Notes: generated by a model from the sequence alone, not told the origin. Counted from the first letter of the stretch, positions 9,940 through 19,280 are shown. The stretch is 64,000 bases of DNA from Pseudovibrio axinellae (GCF_900110875.1 NZ_FOFM01000001.1:806001-870000); one strand, 5' to 3'. Program-made: numbers and translations.

Positions 9940-10347
9940 ATGACTATTGAGCAAACTCTATACGACGAAGCCAAGCGACTGGTTGAGCGTCGCTACCCCA
10001 CTGGGTGGGGTGGTGCAGCCTCTATCATGACTGAGAGTGGCAAAATCCTGACAAGCGTTGCACCAGATACTAAAAATGACGGGCTCTCTTTATGCATGGA
10101 AGTTGGTGCCATTTTAGAAGCACATAAGCTGGATGAGGTTGTAACTCATTCAACGTGCATCTGCCGCGAAGACGAGAAAAGCCCCTTCGTTATCCTTACA
10201 CCCTGCGGGATTTGTCAGGAGCGTCTGGTGCATTGGGGTGGGAATGTGCAGGCAGCTATATCCAACGTGGATAACACGCTGACCTTTAAAAGCCTGCGGG
10301 AATTGCAACCGTATCACTGGTCGATTGTGAATGGTGAGAGGTTATAG
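9940..10347 (+). CDS. Cytidine-deaminase-like protein (blasticidin-S deaminase type)
   Basis: A 135-aa single-domain protein. The zinc site of the cytidine deaminase family is visible as C-x-E in LCMEVGAI (near residue 52) and P-C-x-x-C in TPCGICQERL (near residues 88-91). This gives three cysteine ligands and the proton-shuttling glutamate. The usual CAE is CME here. The N-terminal YPTGWGGAASI takes the place of the normal nucleoside-binding segment, and the C-terminal SLRELQPYHW resembles blasticidin-S deaminase. The substrate cannot be told from the sequence: a free nucleoside, a modified nucleoside or an aminoacylnucleoside antibiotic are all possible. It lies between paralogue 2 and tyrS and has no counterpart in the first duplicated unit. 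Confidence 0.8.
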   Translation: MTIEQTLYDEAKRLVERRYPTGWGGAASIMTESGKILTSVAPDTKNDGLSLCMEVGAILEAHKLDEVVTHSTCICREDEKSPFVILTPCGICQERLVHWGGNVQAAISNVDNTLTFKSLRELQPYHWSIVNGERL

Positions 10348-10357
10348 TTTGTGAAGA

Positions 10358-10382
10358 GGTGACCAACTCCAAGCTGGCCACC
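10358..10382 (-). terminator. Hairpin at the tyrS 3' end
   Basis: On the minus strand GGTGGCCAGC and GTTGGTCACC pair over 10 bp with two G-U wobbles, directly after the tyrS stop. The U tract is weak. On the plus strand the same hairpin has two mismatches but is followed by TTTTT, so it may serve both convergent genes. Confidence 0.55.
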
Positions 10383-10392
10383 AATTTTTCAT

Positions 10393-11664
10393 TTAAACAA
10401 ACATCACCAGTGCCTTACGCCGTTTGCCGACTGCTAGTGTCAAGCGTTCACCCGGCTTAAGATCTCCTTCAGAAATCATGCGCGCTTCCTCAAGAACGAT
10501 GGATGAGTTCAGACGGACGCCGCCACCTCGAATGAGACGCCGGGCTTCTCCGTTGCTTTCTGCAAATCCGACTTGGACCAGCAGCTCTAAAAGGCCAAGT
10601 GGTTTGGCGAGCAGTGTTAGAGGAAGCTCGTGGGTGGGTTGGCTTAGGTCTTCCTGTCCGCCGAACAAGGCTTCTCCCTGCTGAAGAGCTGCTTCTGCTG
10701 CGGCCAGACCGTGCACTATACCGGTGACCTGGGTTGCCAGTATCTTCTTGGCTTCGTTCAGCTCTGGCCCCTTCAAGGATGCAAGGCGGTCAATTTCACC
10801 CAGTGGAAGTTCTGTAAACAGTTTCAAGAAACGCGGCACATCGGCATCGTCTGCATTGCGCCAGAACTGCCAGAAGCCGAAGCTGGACAGGCGGGATGGG
10901 TTGAGCCAAACCGCACCTTCTGCTGTTTTGCCCATTTTGCTGCCCGAAGCTGTTGTCAGCAGTGGTAGCGTAAAGCCAAACAGTTGATTGCCTGACCGTC
11001 GACCGAGATCTACGCCATTGACGATGTTGCCCCATTGGTCTGACCCACCGATTTGCAGCGTACAATCAACCCGCTTGTTAAGCTCCACAAAGTCAACTGC
11101 TTGCAGCATCATGTAGCAGAATTCCAGAACAGAGAGCGGCTGCTGCGCTTCAAGGCGAGAGCGGACGCTGTCGAAGGTCATCATGCGGTTGACGGTGAAG
11201 TGGGTGCCGAAGTCACGCAGGAACTCAAGGAAGCGGAATTCATCTAACCACTCAGCGTTGTTGATGATTTGGCCCTGCCCTTCTGAAAGGTCAAAGAGGC
11301 GCTCTACAGTGGCACGGATGCCAGCAAGATTGTGCTCTATCTGCGCGTCATCGAGAAGCGGACGGCTTTCGCTTCGAAAGCTTGGATCTCCAACACGGGT
11401 GGTCCCGCCACCAACCAACAGGATTGGTCTATGTCCGGTTTTTTGGAGCCAGCGCATCGCCATCAGCGGCAGGAGGTGACCAACATGCAGACTGTCGGCA
11501 GTTGCATCAAAACCAGCGTAAGCCGTGATTGGGCCAGCGGTAAGCTTGGCGTCCAGCGCCTCAAGATCCGTGCACTGATGCAGGAACCCGCGATCAATCA
11601 GCAGCTGGAGGGCTTCAGATTTAGGGCGAAAACTGCGAGTTGTGTCGATAGTTGCGAGGTTCAT
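10393..11664 (-). CDS. tyrS: Tyrosyl-tRNA synthetase
   Basis: Charges tRNA-Tyr with tyrosine. The 423-aa length is normal. The class I signatures are HVGH (residues 60-63, after TAYAGFDATADS) and a KMSKS-type KMGKT (near 245). The tyrosine-binding QIGGSDQWGN block is present. A C-terminal S4 RNA-binding domain (about 355-420) contains GFAESNGEARRLIRGGGV. It converges on the deaminase-like gene. Its 3' quarter exists a second time as the relic at 8577-8846; this copy is complete and is the functional one. Confidence 0.97.
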   Translation of the reverse strand: MNLATIDTTRSFRPKSEALQLLIDRGFLHQCTDLEALDAKLTAGPITAYAGFDATADSLHVGHLLPLMAMRWLQKTGHRPILLVGGGTTRVGDPSFRSESRPLLDDAQIEHNLAGIRATVERLFDLSEGQGQIINNAEWLDEFRFLEFLRDFGTHFTVNRMMTFDSVRSRLEAQQPLSVLEFCYMMLQAVDFVELNKRVDCTLQIGGSDQWGNIVNGVDLGRRSGNQLFGFTLPLLTTASGSKMGKTAEGAVWLNPSRLSSFGFWQFWRNADDADVPRFLKLFTELPLGEIDRLASLKGPELNEAKKILATQVTGIVHGLAAAEAALQQGEALFGGQEDLSQPTHELPLTLLAKPLGLLELLVQVGFAESNGEARRLIRGGGVRLNSSIVLEEARMISEGDLKPGERLTLAVGKRRKALVMFV

Positions 11665-11704
11665 TTATTCTCTCCTGGCGCCGCGCAGGAGAGCTAGAAA
11701 CACT

Positions 11705-11729
11705 AAAGCCGCCTGACGCGGCGGCTTTT
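11705..11729. terminator. Short GC-rich hairpin upstream of tyrS
   Basis: AAAGCCGCC (11705-11713) and GGCGGCTTT (11720-11728) form a perfect 9-bp stem. The T run is only four bases on the plus strand, with no obvious plus-strand gene before it. It may be a leader hairpin or a leftover terminator. Confidence 0.45.
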
Positions 11730-12131
11730 GGTTCTGATCTCAAAATTTACATGAGTTTATTGGAACGCGGCCGCCGATATGTCGATCGCATAATAATAAA
11801 CGCCAGAAATGATGGTCAGGTGCTTGCTCATGGCCGATTGTATGACCTGACTTGCGCATCTGTGTCAAGCGAGTTTTTGGAGGATTATGCTCTTTGAACG
11901 CCCCTAAGCCTCGGTAGGGAGCAGATTCAACCCTTAAAAACCAATAGGTTCCTCGCATATATTCTTCTTAGGATGAGATGCCTAAATTTTTGTTTTTATT
12001 GTAGCTTTGAGGGAGCCGCGATGAATCTTCGTTAGCAACCGCAACTTTATATTGGCAGTTATCGCAGATAGCTGTGAGCTGGCGGATACACTAGGCTCTG
12101 CACTTCAAAACGACTTTGGGGTGAGAGCGAT
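11730..12131. other. Intergenic stretch between tyrS and the glycan cluster
   Basis: About 400 bases without a supportable gene. Short frames exist on both strands, but none has family resemblance or a ribosome binding site. It should contain the tyrS promoter (minus strand) and the promoter of the first GT11 gene (plus strand). Confidence 0.5.
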
Positions 12132-13034
12132 ATGATCATTATCAACCTGAAAGGGCGGTTGGGGAATCAGCTTTTTCAGTGGGCTGCTGCCCGTTTTGTT
12201 GCTGAAAATCTACAAAGTGAGATTGTGGTTTGTTCAGGTGAAAGCAACCGAAAGGCAGGCATTACACCTTCCTTAATGGGTTTCAACCTGCCCACGCGCG
12301 TTGCTCAACCTAAGGACTTTCGAAAGGTCTTTTTTCCATTTCGTAAATTCTCAAAGCAATTGCAGCAGGTTATGCCGCATCTTCGCGCTTATGGCGGCAA
12401 ACAAATACAGAGCATTGAGGAATTGGAGAAGGCTCGTCAGAATGCAAAAGCGCCGCATCTTTTTCTCAATGGGTACTTTATGTCCTCCCATATTGCTGAG
12501 AGGGTGCGGGATAAGTTGCTCATAGATTTGACCATTCCAGAACTCTCTCAGGCACGTCAGCGCTTCCTTGGTGTGGTGGAAGCACCCAATTCTGTGGCTT
12601 TGCATATCCGGCGCGGTGATTTTCTGGAAAACTCTACCCGCGAGGCCTATGGGCTTTGCAGCATAGAGTATTATCTACGCGCACTGAGCTATCTGGAAGG
12701 TAAGCTGGGGCCTCTAAAACCAGTTGTATTTTCAGATGACATCGCCTGGTGCAAGGAAGCTCTTTCCCATGTTGAAAGGGTTACATTTTTCGATGTTCCT
12801 TCAGATGGGAAAGATGTTGAGGATTTGGTATTGATGTCCCGCTGTGCGCATCAAGTGATTGCGAACAGCACCTACAGCTGGTGGGCTGCCTACCTGAACA
12901 CATCTCCCAGCAAACTCGTCGTGGCGCCTTCTCCCTGGCACGCAAAGAATGATCATCGGAATACGCTCTTCTTGCCAAAGGGCTGGCACAAAATTCATAA
13001 ATACGCCGACCCCGTCTTGAGCTCAGCATCTTAA
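12132..13034 (+). CDS. GT11 glycosyltransferase (alpha-1,2-fucosyltransferase family), copy 1
   Basis: Predicted to transfer fucose from GDP-fucose in alpha-1,2 linkage to a galactose-containing glycan; the acceptor is unknown. The protein is 300 aa, normal for bacterial GT11. Signatures are the N-terminal GRLGNQLFQWAAAR, the GDP-binding HIRRGDF (near residue 159), GLCSIEYY, VVFSDD and the C-terminal NSTYSWWAAYLN. No signal peptide or membrane helix is present, as is usual for this cytoplasmic or peripheral enzyme. GGGGTGAGAG precedes the ATG. A second GT11 gene follows 0.9 kb away on the same strand, with a HAD gene on the opposite strand between them. Confidence 0.92.
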   Translation: MIIINLKGRLGNQLFQWAAARFVAENLQSEIVVCSGESNRKAGITPSLMGFNLPTRVAQPKDFRKVFFPFRKFSKQLQQVMPHLRAYGGKQIQSIEELEKARQNAKAPHLFLNGYFMSSHIAERVRDKLLIDLTIPELSQARQRFLGVVEAPNSVALHIRRGDFLENSTREAYGLCSIEYYLRALSYLEGKLGPLKPVVFSDDIAWCKEALSHVERVTFFDVPSDGKDVEDLVLMSRCAHQVIANSTYSWWAAYLNTSPSKLVVAPSPWHAKNDHRNTLFLPKGWHKIHKYADPVLSSAS

Positions 13035-13069
13035 ATGAACCGATTGGGCAACCCAGGTCAGACGCTAAC

Positions 13070-13753
13070 TTACTTGCTCAGATCTGCGAGAACTGAGGGC
13101 AACTGGGTCATACTCTCAAAGATAGCCAGAGGTTTTTGCTGTTGGAGACGCTGATGTAACCCCTGCCCTCCATGGGTTGCTCCCGTAAAGCCAAGCGCAT
13201 CCATGCCTGCTGCACGAGCTGCTTGCAAACCCAGATGACTGTCCTCAATCACAAGGCATTTTTGCGGGTCAACATTCATCTGCTCAGCAGCTTTTAAAAA
13301 GACATCTGGCGCTGGTTTGCCTTTTGCCACCGTTTCCGCTGAATAATACCTGTTCTCAAAGCGGTCGTGAAGATCGGTGAGTTTCAGTGTGTATTCCAGT
13401 CTTTCCATAGAGCTACCAGACGCTATGCACATACGCATTTCAGGAAACTTGGTATCCAATTCGTGTAGTGCATCATGGATGCCTGCTATCGGCTGCAGGT
13501 GCTGCTCGAAAGCTGCCTGTAATGCCTGCTCTTGATTTATCAGGGCATCATGGAAGCGAATGTCTTTACCAATTTCAGCTTTGATTTGCCCAAAAACCTC
13601 TTGGGATGAAACGCCGCAAAAGCGCGCAATCATTTGTTCGGTGGTTATCGGGTATCCGGCTTTTGTGAAGCCTTCTGCCTCAACCTGGCAGCCGATCCAT
13701 TCGCTATCGATCAGACAGCCGTCACAATCCCAAATAAGCAAGTCGTAGTTCAT
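13070..13753 (-). CDS. HAD-superfamily hydrolase (beta-phosphoglucomutase/YieH-like)
   Basis: A 227-aa haloacid-dehalogenase-type phosphatase or mutase. The nucleophile motif I is WDCDGCLIDSE (first Asp near residue 9), motif II is ASGSS, the motif III lysine is in KGKPAPDVF, and motif IV is VIEDSHLGLQAA. The cap between residues 18 and 85 is the helical type of the beta-phosphoglucomutase subfamily. The substrate is unknown, probably a small sugar phosphate. ATG 13753 is used instead of the GTG one codon upstream. It converges on the first GT11 gene. A role in nucleotide-sugar metabolism is suggested only by its position. Confidence 0.85.
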   Translation of the reverse strand: MNYDLLIWDCDGCLIDSEWIGCQVEAEGFTKAGYPITTEQMIARFCGVSSQEVFGQIKAEIGKDIRFHDALINQEQALQAAFEQHLQPIAGIHDALHELDTKFPEMRMCIASGSSMERLEYTLKLTDLHDRFENRYYSAETVAKGKPAPDVFLKAAEQMNVDPQKCLVIEDSHLGLQAARAAGMDALGFTGATHGGQGLHQRLQQQKPLAIFESMTQLPSVLADLSK

Positions 13754-13963
13754 CACAAATCCACTAGGTTATAGAGTCCGACTCTTATCAATCAGAATGG
13801 CGATTTAATGGATAATTGCGTTCAAAATGCAACTTAAACTCGTATTCATCGCGGCCTGTCGGCATTCACTCAGAGATTTACTCCCAAAAACCTAGTAGTG
13901 AGCCTTTGACAAAGCTCGGTTAGGTTGAGACACAACAAAGCTGGTTTGTGTTTTGGGGGACGT

Positions 13964-14893
13964 ATGTCAGTTGCTTCTCAAGTGCGAAAGTCTGGTGTTG
14001 TTCGTCGGCGAAAGCTCAAGCCTACATTAATTGTCCGTATTCGTGGGGGCATTGGCAATCAGCTTTTTCAATACGCGCTCGGACGTAAAATCACCCTTGA
14101 AACTGGGATGAAGCTCCGGTTTGACCGAAGTGAGTATGACAAATACTTCAATCGCTCCTACTGCCTCAACCTTTTGAAGACACAAGGTTTATCGGCGACT
14201 GAATCTGAAATACTATCAGTGCTCTGGCCTGCGCAATCCTTTGGGCAAACGGTACGGATATGCCGAAAGTTCTACCCGTTTTATCAACGCAGATACCGGC
14301 GGGAAGATGAGTTGTTGCAAAATAGGGAAGTCCCGGTGCTCAAGCAGAGCGCTTATCTTGATGGCTACTGGCAGAAATGGGAGATACCATTTTCGATCGA
14401 AGAGCTGCTGCGAAAAGAGATCGTCCTCAAGAAACCAATGGTTATGGATCGATTGAAGTTGTTGCAACGGATCAAGTCCGGCCCATCAGCTGCTCTTCAC
14501 GTGCGTTATGGCGATTATAGTCAGGCCCATAATCTCCAGAACTTTGGGTTGTGCTCTCCTGGTTATTACAAGGGGGCTATGGATTTCCTGTCCGAACGAA
14601 TCCCCGGACTGACCTTCTACGTCTTCTCAGACAGCCCTGAACGGGCGCGAGAGGTGATCCCCCAACAGGACAATGTTTATTTTGCAGATTCAATCCAAGA
14701 TGGAAACGACTTTGAAGATCTTATGGTGATGTCATCCTGCGACCACATTGTAACCGCCAACAGCACCTTTAGCTGGTGGGCAGCATTTTTGAATGAGAAT
14801 GAAGCAAAGCATGTGATCGCTCCGCTCAAGTGGTACAAAAACCCAAGGTTGGATGACAGTCTGATCGTCCCTTCCCATTGGCAGCGGCTTTAA
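13964..14893 (+). CDS. GT11 glycosyltransferase (alpha-1,2-fucosyltransferase family), copy 2
   Basis: The second fucosyltransferase-like protein, 309 aa from this start. It has RIRGGIGNQLFQYALGRK, a GDP-binding HVRYGDY, GLCSPGYY, VFSDSPE and NSTFSWWAAFLN, the full set of GT11 motifs. It differs clearly from the copy at 12132, so it likely uses another acceptor. GGGGGA lies just before the chosen ATG; an in-frame ATG at 13925 would add 13 residues without a better ribosome binding site. The basic N-terminal tail (VRRRKLKP) may bind membrane lipids. Together with the GT61 gene this makes a small glycan-modifying cluster. Confidence 0.92.
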   Translation: MSVASQVRKSGVVRRRKLKPTLIVRIRGGIGNQLFQYALGRKITLETGMKLRFDRSEYDKYFNRSYCLNLLKTQGLSATESEILSVLWPAQSFGQTVRICRKFYPFYQRRYRREDELLQNREVPVLKQSAYLDGYWQKWEIPFSIEELLRKEIVLKKPMVMDRLKLLQRIKSGPSAALHVRYGDYSQAHNLQNFGLCSPGYYKGAMDFLSERIPGLTFYVFSDSPERAREVIPQQDNVYFADSIQDGNDFEDLMVMSSCDHIVTANSTFSWWAAFLNENEAKHVIAPLKWYKNPRLDDSLIVPSHWQRL

Positions 14894-14963
14894 GACCAAT
14901 CGCGGTTGCACTTCGATGCCACAATTGGTTCGCGCACAACACGCCTGCGTCTTTTAAGGGTGC

Positions 14964-16163
14964 TTAAGCAAACTCTACTGCATCTACTTCATTCAAGATC
15001 TGCCCAATCGCATTTTGAGACAGAGAAAAATGCTGATGGGCTCTGCTCCTCTCCCCTATGACGGGGGCGTATTTCAGACCCCTGACATGCGCTAGCCATG
15101 CATAGGCACTTTGGATGTAGTCAGCTGGAAAAATCTCGATCAATTTGCTACCTGACTGGCAAAACAACACGTTTGTTAGCCCTGCACCATGGGTGCCGAC
15201 CGTCACTTTCGCATTATTGAACACGTCTACCTGCTCTTCATGGCTTAACTGGCCGGGTATGATCGTTTGGAAACCCCGTGCTTCTAGTTGTTCGATAAGC
15301 GATTTTTCATTCAAAATTCTGCGGGTTTTTGCATCCTTGCGCGCAACATAGAGCTTTGTAAGTGGCGTTTTCTGTGAGTTTATGCTGTAGGCAGCAAGAT
15401 AGTGGGAGGCAACCACAGAAGCTGCCTGTTCGCTGGCCGGGGCCCTGTGTTCGCAGTTTACTGAGGGGGTGCAATGGTACAAAACCTTGCAGTGAACTCG
15501 CTCGTTGGCTTTGCATTCTTCAATGGTGAGGCGGGGAAGCGTGCGGGCTAAATGGGCGTAAAACTCGCGTTGAAACTCTGGAAGTTTCTCGCGAACCAGA
15601 ACCTTTATAGGAAACGATCTTGGTTCCAGATGCTCTAACAAGAACAGCAATGGAAAGACAACATCGCATAAAAAGTGGTAATAATGGCGGTGACCTGCCG
15701 CCATCCCGAGCATATTGATTGCCGCTGTCTCGATGGTTCTGTCTTTGAGCTTTGCAAAGCGCATAGTGTTTGGCGCAGCTGCCTCTATTTGGCGATGCTG
15801 AGCCTTCAACACCGTTGCACCGGTGCTTCCTAAAACCAGCGTTTCAGCCAGTTTATACAATCGCAGCTTTGTGTGTCCTGCCTGGGTTATTGGCAAGGGG
15901 TAGCGACTTTGCTCCAACGCGCCATGCTCTTGGAAAAACGACCGCAACTCAATGGGTAGGTCACGGGCGCTTGTTTCGTGTGTCGTGAGCAGAAGCTTAT
16001 TAGGCGCGCGCTGCAAGTTAGCGTCATCTTGAAAATAGTTATAGCGATAACCAATGGAAGGGACGTTTCTGACAAGGCTTGATTGCATCGAAAACCGGAG
16101 CTGTCGGCCCGTTGGCAGCCAACTGCGCCACTTAGGAGCTTTGCGCATTTCCACCTCATCCAT
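14964..16163 (-). CDS. Glycosyltransferase family 61 (DUF563) protein
   Basis: A 399-aa protein with the GT61 catalytic domain in its C-terminal half. The visible hallmarks are KLYVARKDA, RRILNEKSLIEQLE, GVTLS-type FQTIIPGQLSHEEQVDVF, the VGTHGAGLTNVLFC block (near residue 325) and KLIEIFP. GT61 members transfer pentoses, GlcNAc or other sugars; bacterial substrates are poorly known. There is no signal peptide or transmembrane segment, so it should act in the cytoplasm or at the inner membrane. It is convergent with the second GT11 gene, 71 bp away, and begins just before the region upstream of the gcv operon terminator. A role in LPS or capsule is inferred from the neighbours. Confidence 0.85.
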   Translation of the reverse strand: MDEVEMRKAPKWRSWLPTGRQLRFSMQSSLVRNVPSIGYRYNYFQDDANLQRAPNKLLLTTHETSARDLPIELRSFFQEHGALEQSRYPLPITQAGHTKLRLYKLAETLVLGSTGATVLKAQHRQIEAAAPNTMRFAKLKDRTIETAAINMLGMAAGHRHYYHFLCDVVFPLLFLLEHLEPRSFPIKVLVREKLPEFQREFYAHLARTLPRLTIEECKANERVHCKVLYHCTPSVNCEHRAPASEQAASVVASHYLAAYSINSQKTPLTKLYVARKDAKTRRILNEKSLIEQLEARGFQTIIPGQLSHEEQVDVFNNAKVTVGTHGAGLTNVLFCQSGSKLIEIFPADYIQSAYAWLAHVRGLKYAPVIGERSRAHQHFSLSQNAIGQILNEVDAVEFA

Positions 16164-16284
16164 AGATCATTGTAAGGCAAGAAACGACCGTATACCTGCT
16201 CCAGCGTGACCAATATCCGCGCTTTATAACCCACGATTTTTCACAGGAGTAAAGCCAGTGACCTCCCTTGAGTTGTGTGGCCTA

Positions 16285-16326
16285 CAAAAAAGCCCAGCCT
16301 CTTTGAGAAGGAGGCTGGGCTTTCGT
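16285..16326 (-). terminator. Strong terminator of the gcv operon
   Basis: A perfect 12-bp stem (AAGCCCAGCCTC, 16290-16301; GAGGCTGGGCTT, 16311-16322) with a 9-nt loop. On the minus strand it is followed by TTTTTT, right after gcvPB. A T-rich flank on the plus side suggests it works in both directions. Confidence 0.9.
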
Positions 16327-16344
16327 TTTTTAAGTAGCGCTTCG

Positions 16345-17934
16345 TTAAGCGGTTTCAGGCTGCACTTTGGTTGGCTCTGGAGCCACCCACTTCAGGATTG
16401 GCTTGCGCGCTGCAGTGGTTTCATCCAGACGCCGACGCGGAGCAAGATAAGGAGCACCCTCGAAGCGGCCCGTGTCTCCAGCCTTTGCACTCATAACCAG
16501 ATCGCGCATGGTTGCAACGAACAGGTCGAGTGAAGCCCGGCTTTCGCTTTCGGTCGGCTCAATCAACATTGCACCGCTTACAACCAGTGGGAAGTACATG
16601 GTCATCGGGTGATAACCTTCGTCAATCATCGCTTTGGCGAAGTCCAGAGTGGAAACGCCAGTGTCATTGAGGAAGCTGTCATCAAACAGAACTTCATGCA
16701 TGCACGGCTTTTCGCCAAATGGCAGGGTCATCAGGTCTTGCAGGCCAACACGGATGTAGTTTGCATTCAGCACAGCGTCCTCTGATGCCTGTTTCAAGCC
16801 ATCAGAGCCATGAGACATCATGTAGGAGAGTGCACGCACATACATGCCCATCTGACCAAAGAAAGCAGTCATACGGCCAAAGGGCTGTTCATTGCCTTGC
16901 AATTGATCAGTGGTCTCGACAACCTCAAGTTCCTCGTTATTCTTACGAATGAACGGAAGTGGTGCGTAAGGTGCCAGACGATCAGACAGCACAACCGGGC
17001 CAGAACCTGGACCACCCCCGCCGTGCGGCGTGGAAAAGGTTTTGTGCAGGTTGATGTGCATAGCATCGATACCAAGGTCACCGGGCTTTGCCTTACCAAC
17101 AATCGCATTGAAGTTTGCGCCGTCGCAGTAGAAGTATCCGCCAGCTTCATGGATCGCATTTGCAATCTCAATTACTTCCGGCTCGAATAGACCACAGGTA
17201 TTTGGGTTGGTGAGCATCAAAGCTGCGACCTGCCCCGCATGGGCTTCGATCTTTTCGACGACCGCATCCACGCTTACCGTACCATCGTCACGCGCTGGAA
17301 TGGAAACAACCTTGTAACCAACCAAAGCAGCGGTTGCCGGATTGGTGCCGTGCGCACTTTCTGGAACCAGTACGATAGACCGTTCTTCACCCTTTGCAGC
17401 AATCGCATGTTTGATCGCCATCATGCCGCACTGCTCACCATGCGCGCCCGCTTTCGGACTCATCGCCACAGCGTTGGTTCCGGTGAGTTCCATCAACCAA
17501 TCAGCCAGTTCCGAAATCAGCTCAAAAGCCCCTGGAACAGTTGAAATTGGCTGTAATGGGTGAATATCTGCAAACCCCGGTAAACGTGCCATCTTTTCAT
17601 TGAGGCGCGGGTTATGCTTCATGGTGCAGGACCCAAGAGGATACAGGCCTGCGTCAATTGCATAGTTATTGCGAGACAAGCGCACGTAATGGCGCATCGT
17701 CTCTGGCTCTGAGAGCGCCGGCAGGTCGACAATTTCCTGGCGCATATGACTGCCTAAGCGAGGTGCAAAGTCTGCTGTCTCATCCAGATCCACACCACAA
17801 TTGTCCATGTGGCCGATCTCAAAGATAAGCGGCTCTTCCATGTCCAGTGCGCGGTTGCCTGTAAAGGTCTGATGTGATGCAGAGCGACCAGCTTCACCAG
17901 CACTTGTCGAACGCCCCTGATGGTTCATAGTCAT
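16345..17934 (-). CDS. gcvPB: Glycine dehydrogenase (decarboxylating) subunit 2, GcvPB
   Basis: The C-terminal half of the glycine cleavage P-protein, which decarboxylates glycine and passes the aminomethyl group to lipoyl-GcvH. The length is 529 aa. The pyridoxal-phosphate lysine lies in [16 protein letters not shown]. Upstream are [13 protein letters not shown] and [10 protein letters not shown], both typical of the PB subunit. Its ATG overlaps the gcvPA stop by 4 nt (ATGA), so translation is probably coupled and the two form an alpha2beta2-type enzyme. It is the last gene of the riboswitch-controlled operon gcvT-gcvH-gcvPA-gcvPB. Confidence 0.96.
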   Translation of the reverse strand: MTMNHQGRSTSAGEAGRSASHQTFTGNRALDMEEPLIFEIGHMDNCGVDLDETADFAPRLGSHMRQEIVDLPALSEPETMRHYVRLSRNNYAIDAGLYPLGSCTMKHNPRLNEKMARLPGFADIHPLQPISTVPGAFELISELADWLMELTGTNAVAMSPKAGAHGEQCGMMAIKHAIAAKGEERSIVLVPESAHGTNPATAALVGYKVVSIPARDDGTVSVDAVVEKIEAHAGQVAALMLTNPNTCGLFEPEVIEIANAIHEAGGYFYCDGANFNAIVGKAKPGDLGIDAMHINLHKTFSTPHGGGGPGSGPVVLSDRLAPYAPLPFIRKNNEELEVVETTDQLQGNEQPFGRMTAFFGQMGMYVRALSYMMSHGSDGLKQASEDAVLNANYIRVGLQDLMTLPFGEKPCMHEVLFDDSFLNDTGVSTLDFAKAMIDEGYHPMTMYFPLVVSGAMLIEPTESESRASLDLFVATMRDLVMSAKAGDTGRFEGAPYLAPRRRLDETTAARKPILKWVAPEPTKVQPETA

Positions 17935-19280
17935 GCCAGCACCTCCTTCAGCGCGTCCACAAAGGCCGCACGATCTTCATCTGTGTTGACTTCGGTGTTT
18001 GCCACCACAATCAGGTTATTCAGCTCAGGATTGCCCTGTTCCAAGCGAGAGACCGGGACGCCACCAAGAACACCATTCACAGCGAGAGCTTCAATGACAT
18101 CATTGGCATCTGCTGGTACACGAATGGTGAATTCGTTGAAGAAAGCATCGTTGAGCACATCGACACCCTCAACTGCATTTAACGCATCAGCGAGCTTTAC
18201 CGCGTTCATGTGGTTGATACGGGCAAGTTTTGCCAAGCCAGAACCGCCAAGAAGCGTCATATGAATTGTGAACGCCAAACAGCACAGGCCGGAGTTGGTG
18301 CAGATGTTAGAGGTCGCCTTATCACGGCGAATATGCTGTTCACGCGTGGAAAGTGTGAGCACAAAACCGCGTCGGCCTTCTGCATCAACCGTTTCACCAC
18401 ACAGGCGCCCTGGCATGTTGCGGATGTATTTTTGGCGGGTTGCGAACAGACCGACGTATGGACCACCAAAAGTGAGTGGATTGCCGATGGACTGGCCTTC
18501 GCCAACCACGATGTCAGAACCCTGAGCACCCGGGCTTTCCAAAAGACCGAGGGAAACCACTTCGGTGAACACAGCAATAAGCAACGCTTTGTGGGCGTGT
18601 GCCTTTTCAGCAATCGGCTTTAAGTCAATCAACTGACCATAAAAGGAGGGAGACTGAACAACCACACAGGAGGTTTCGTCATCGATCTGCGCCAGAATAT
18701 CTTCTGTACCCATTGGGTCGGCTGGCAGAGAAACAACTGAGCCACCTGGAAGTTTGCGCGTAATGCCTTCAACCACTTCACGGTACTGCGGGTGTAGTCC
18801 ACCGGAGAGAATTGCCTTTTTCTTGCGGGTCACACGATGTGCCATCAAGACGGCTTCTGCGGTGCCAGTTGAGCCATCGTACATAGACGCATTTGCCACG
18901 TCCATTCCAGTCAGGTTTGCAACTTGTGTCTGGAACTCAAAGAGAGCCTGCAGCGTGCCCTGCGTAATCTCTGGCTGATACGGAGTATAGCTGGTCAGAA
19001 ACTCAGAGCGCTGGATCAGGTGATCGACGGTCGCAGGAATGTGGTGTTTGTACGCCCCGGCCCCGACAAAAAACGGGAGTGATCCGGCACTGACATTCTT
19101 GTTCGCTAATGCGCTGAGCTGACGCTCAACCTGCATCTCAGTCTTGCGTCGCGGCAAGGTTGTCAGTTCTTCAAGGCGAACGGCCTCTGGGATATCGGCA
19201 AAAAGCTCATCGATTGAGTCTGCACCGATACGCGTCAGCATGTCGGCGCGGTCGTTGTCTGAAAGCGGAAGGTACCGCAT
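17931..19280 (-). CDS. gcvPA: Glycine dehydrogenase (decarboxylating) subunit 1, GcvPA
   Basis: The N-terminal half of the P-protein, 449 aa. Recognisable blocks are [55 protein letters not shown] and NICTNSGLC, all characteristic of GcvPA. The PLP lysine is on the PB subunit, as expected for the split form. It overlaps gcvPB by 4 nt. About 180 bp separate it from gcvH upstream, with no obvious terminator, so it is most likely cotranscribed. Confidence 0.96.
   Translation of the reverse strand: MRYLPLSDNDRADMLTRIGADSIDELFADIPEAVRLEELTTLPRRKTEMQVERQLSALANKNVSAGSLPFFVGAGAYKHHIPATVDHLIQRSEFLTSYTPYQPEITQGTLQALFEFQTQVANLTGMDVANASMYDGSTGTAEAVLMAHRVTRKKKAILSGGLHPQYREVVEGITRKLPGGSVVSLPADPMGTEDILAQIDDETSCVVVQSPSFYGQLIDLKPIAEKAHAHKALLIAVFTEVVSLGLLESPGAQGSDIVVGEGQSIGNPLTFGGPYVGLFATRQKYIRNMPGRLCGETVDAEGRRGFVLTLSTREQHIRRDKATSNICTNSGLCCLAFTIHMTLLGGSGLAKLARINHMNAVKLADALNAVEGVDVLNDAFFNEFTIRVPADANDVIEALAVNGVLGGVPVSRLEQGNPELNNLIVVANTEVNTDEDRAAFVDALKEVLA

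Noticed and set aside
11652-11897. 81-codon plus-strand frame between tyrS and the GT11 gene
   Set aside because: No recognisable domain, no ribosome binding site, and it begins inside the tyrS start region.
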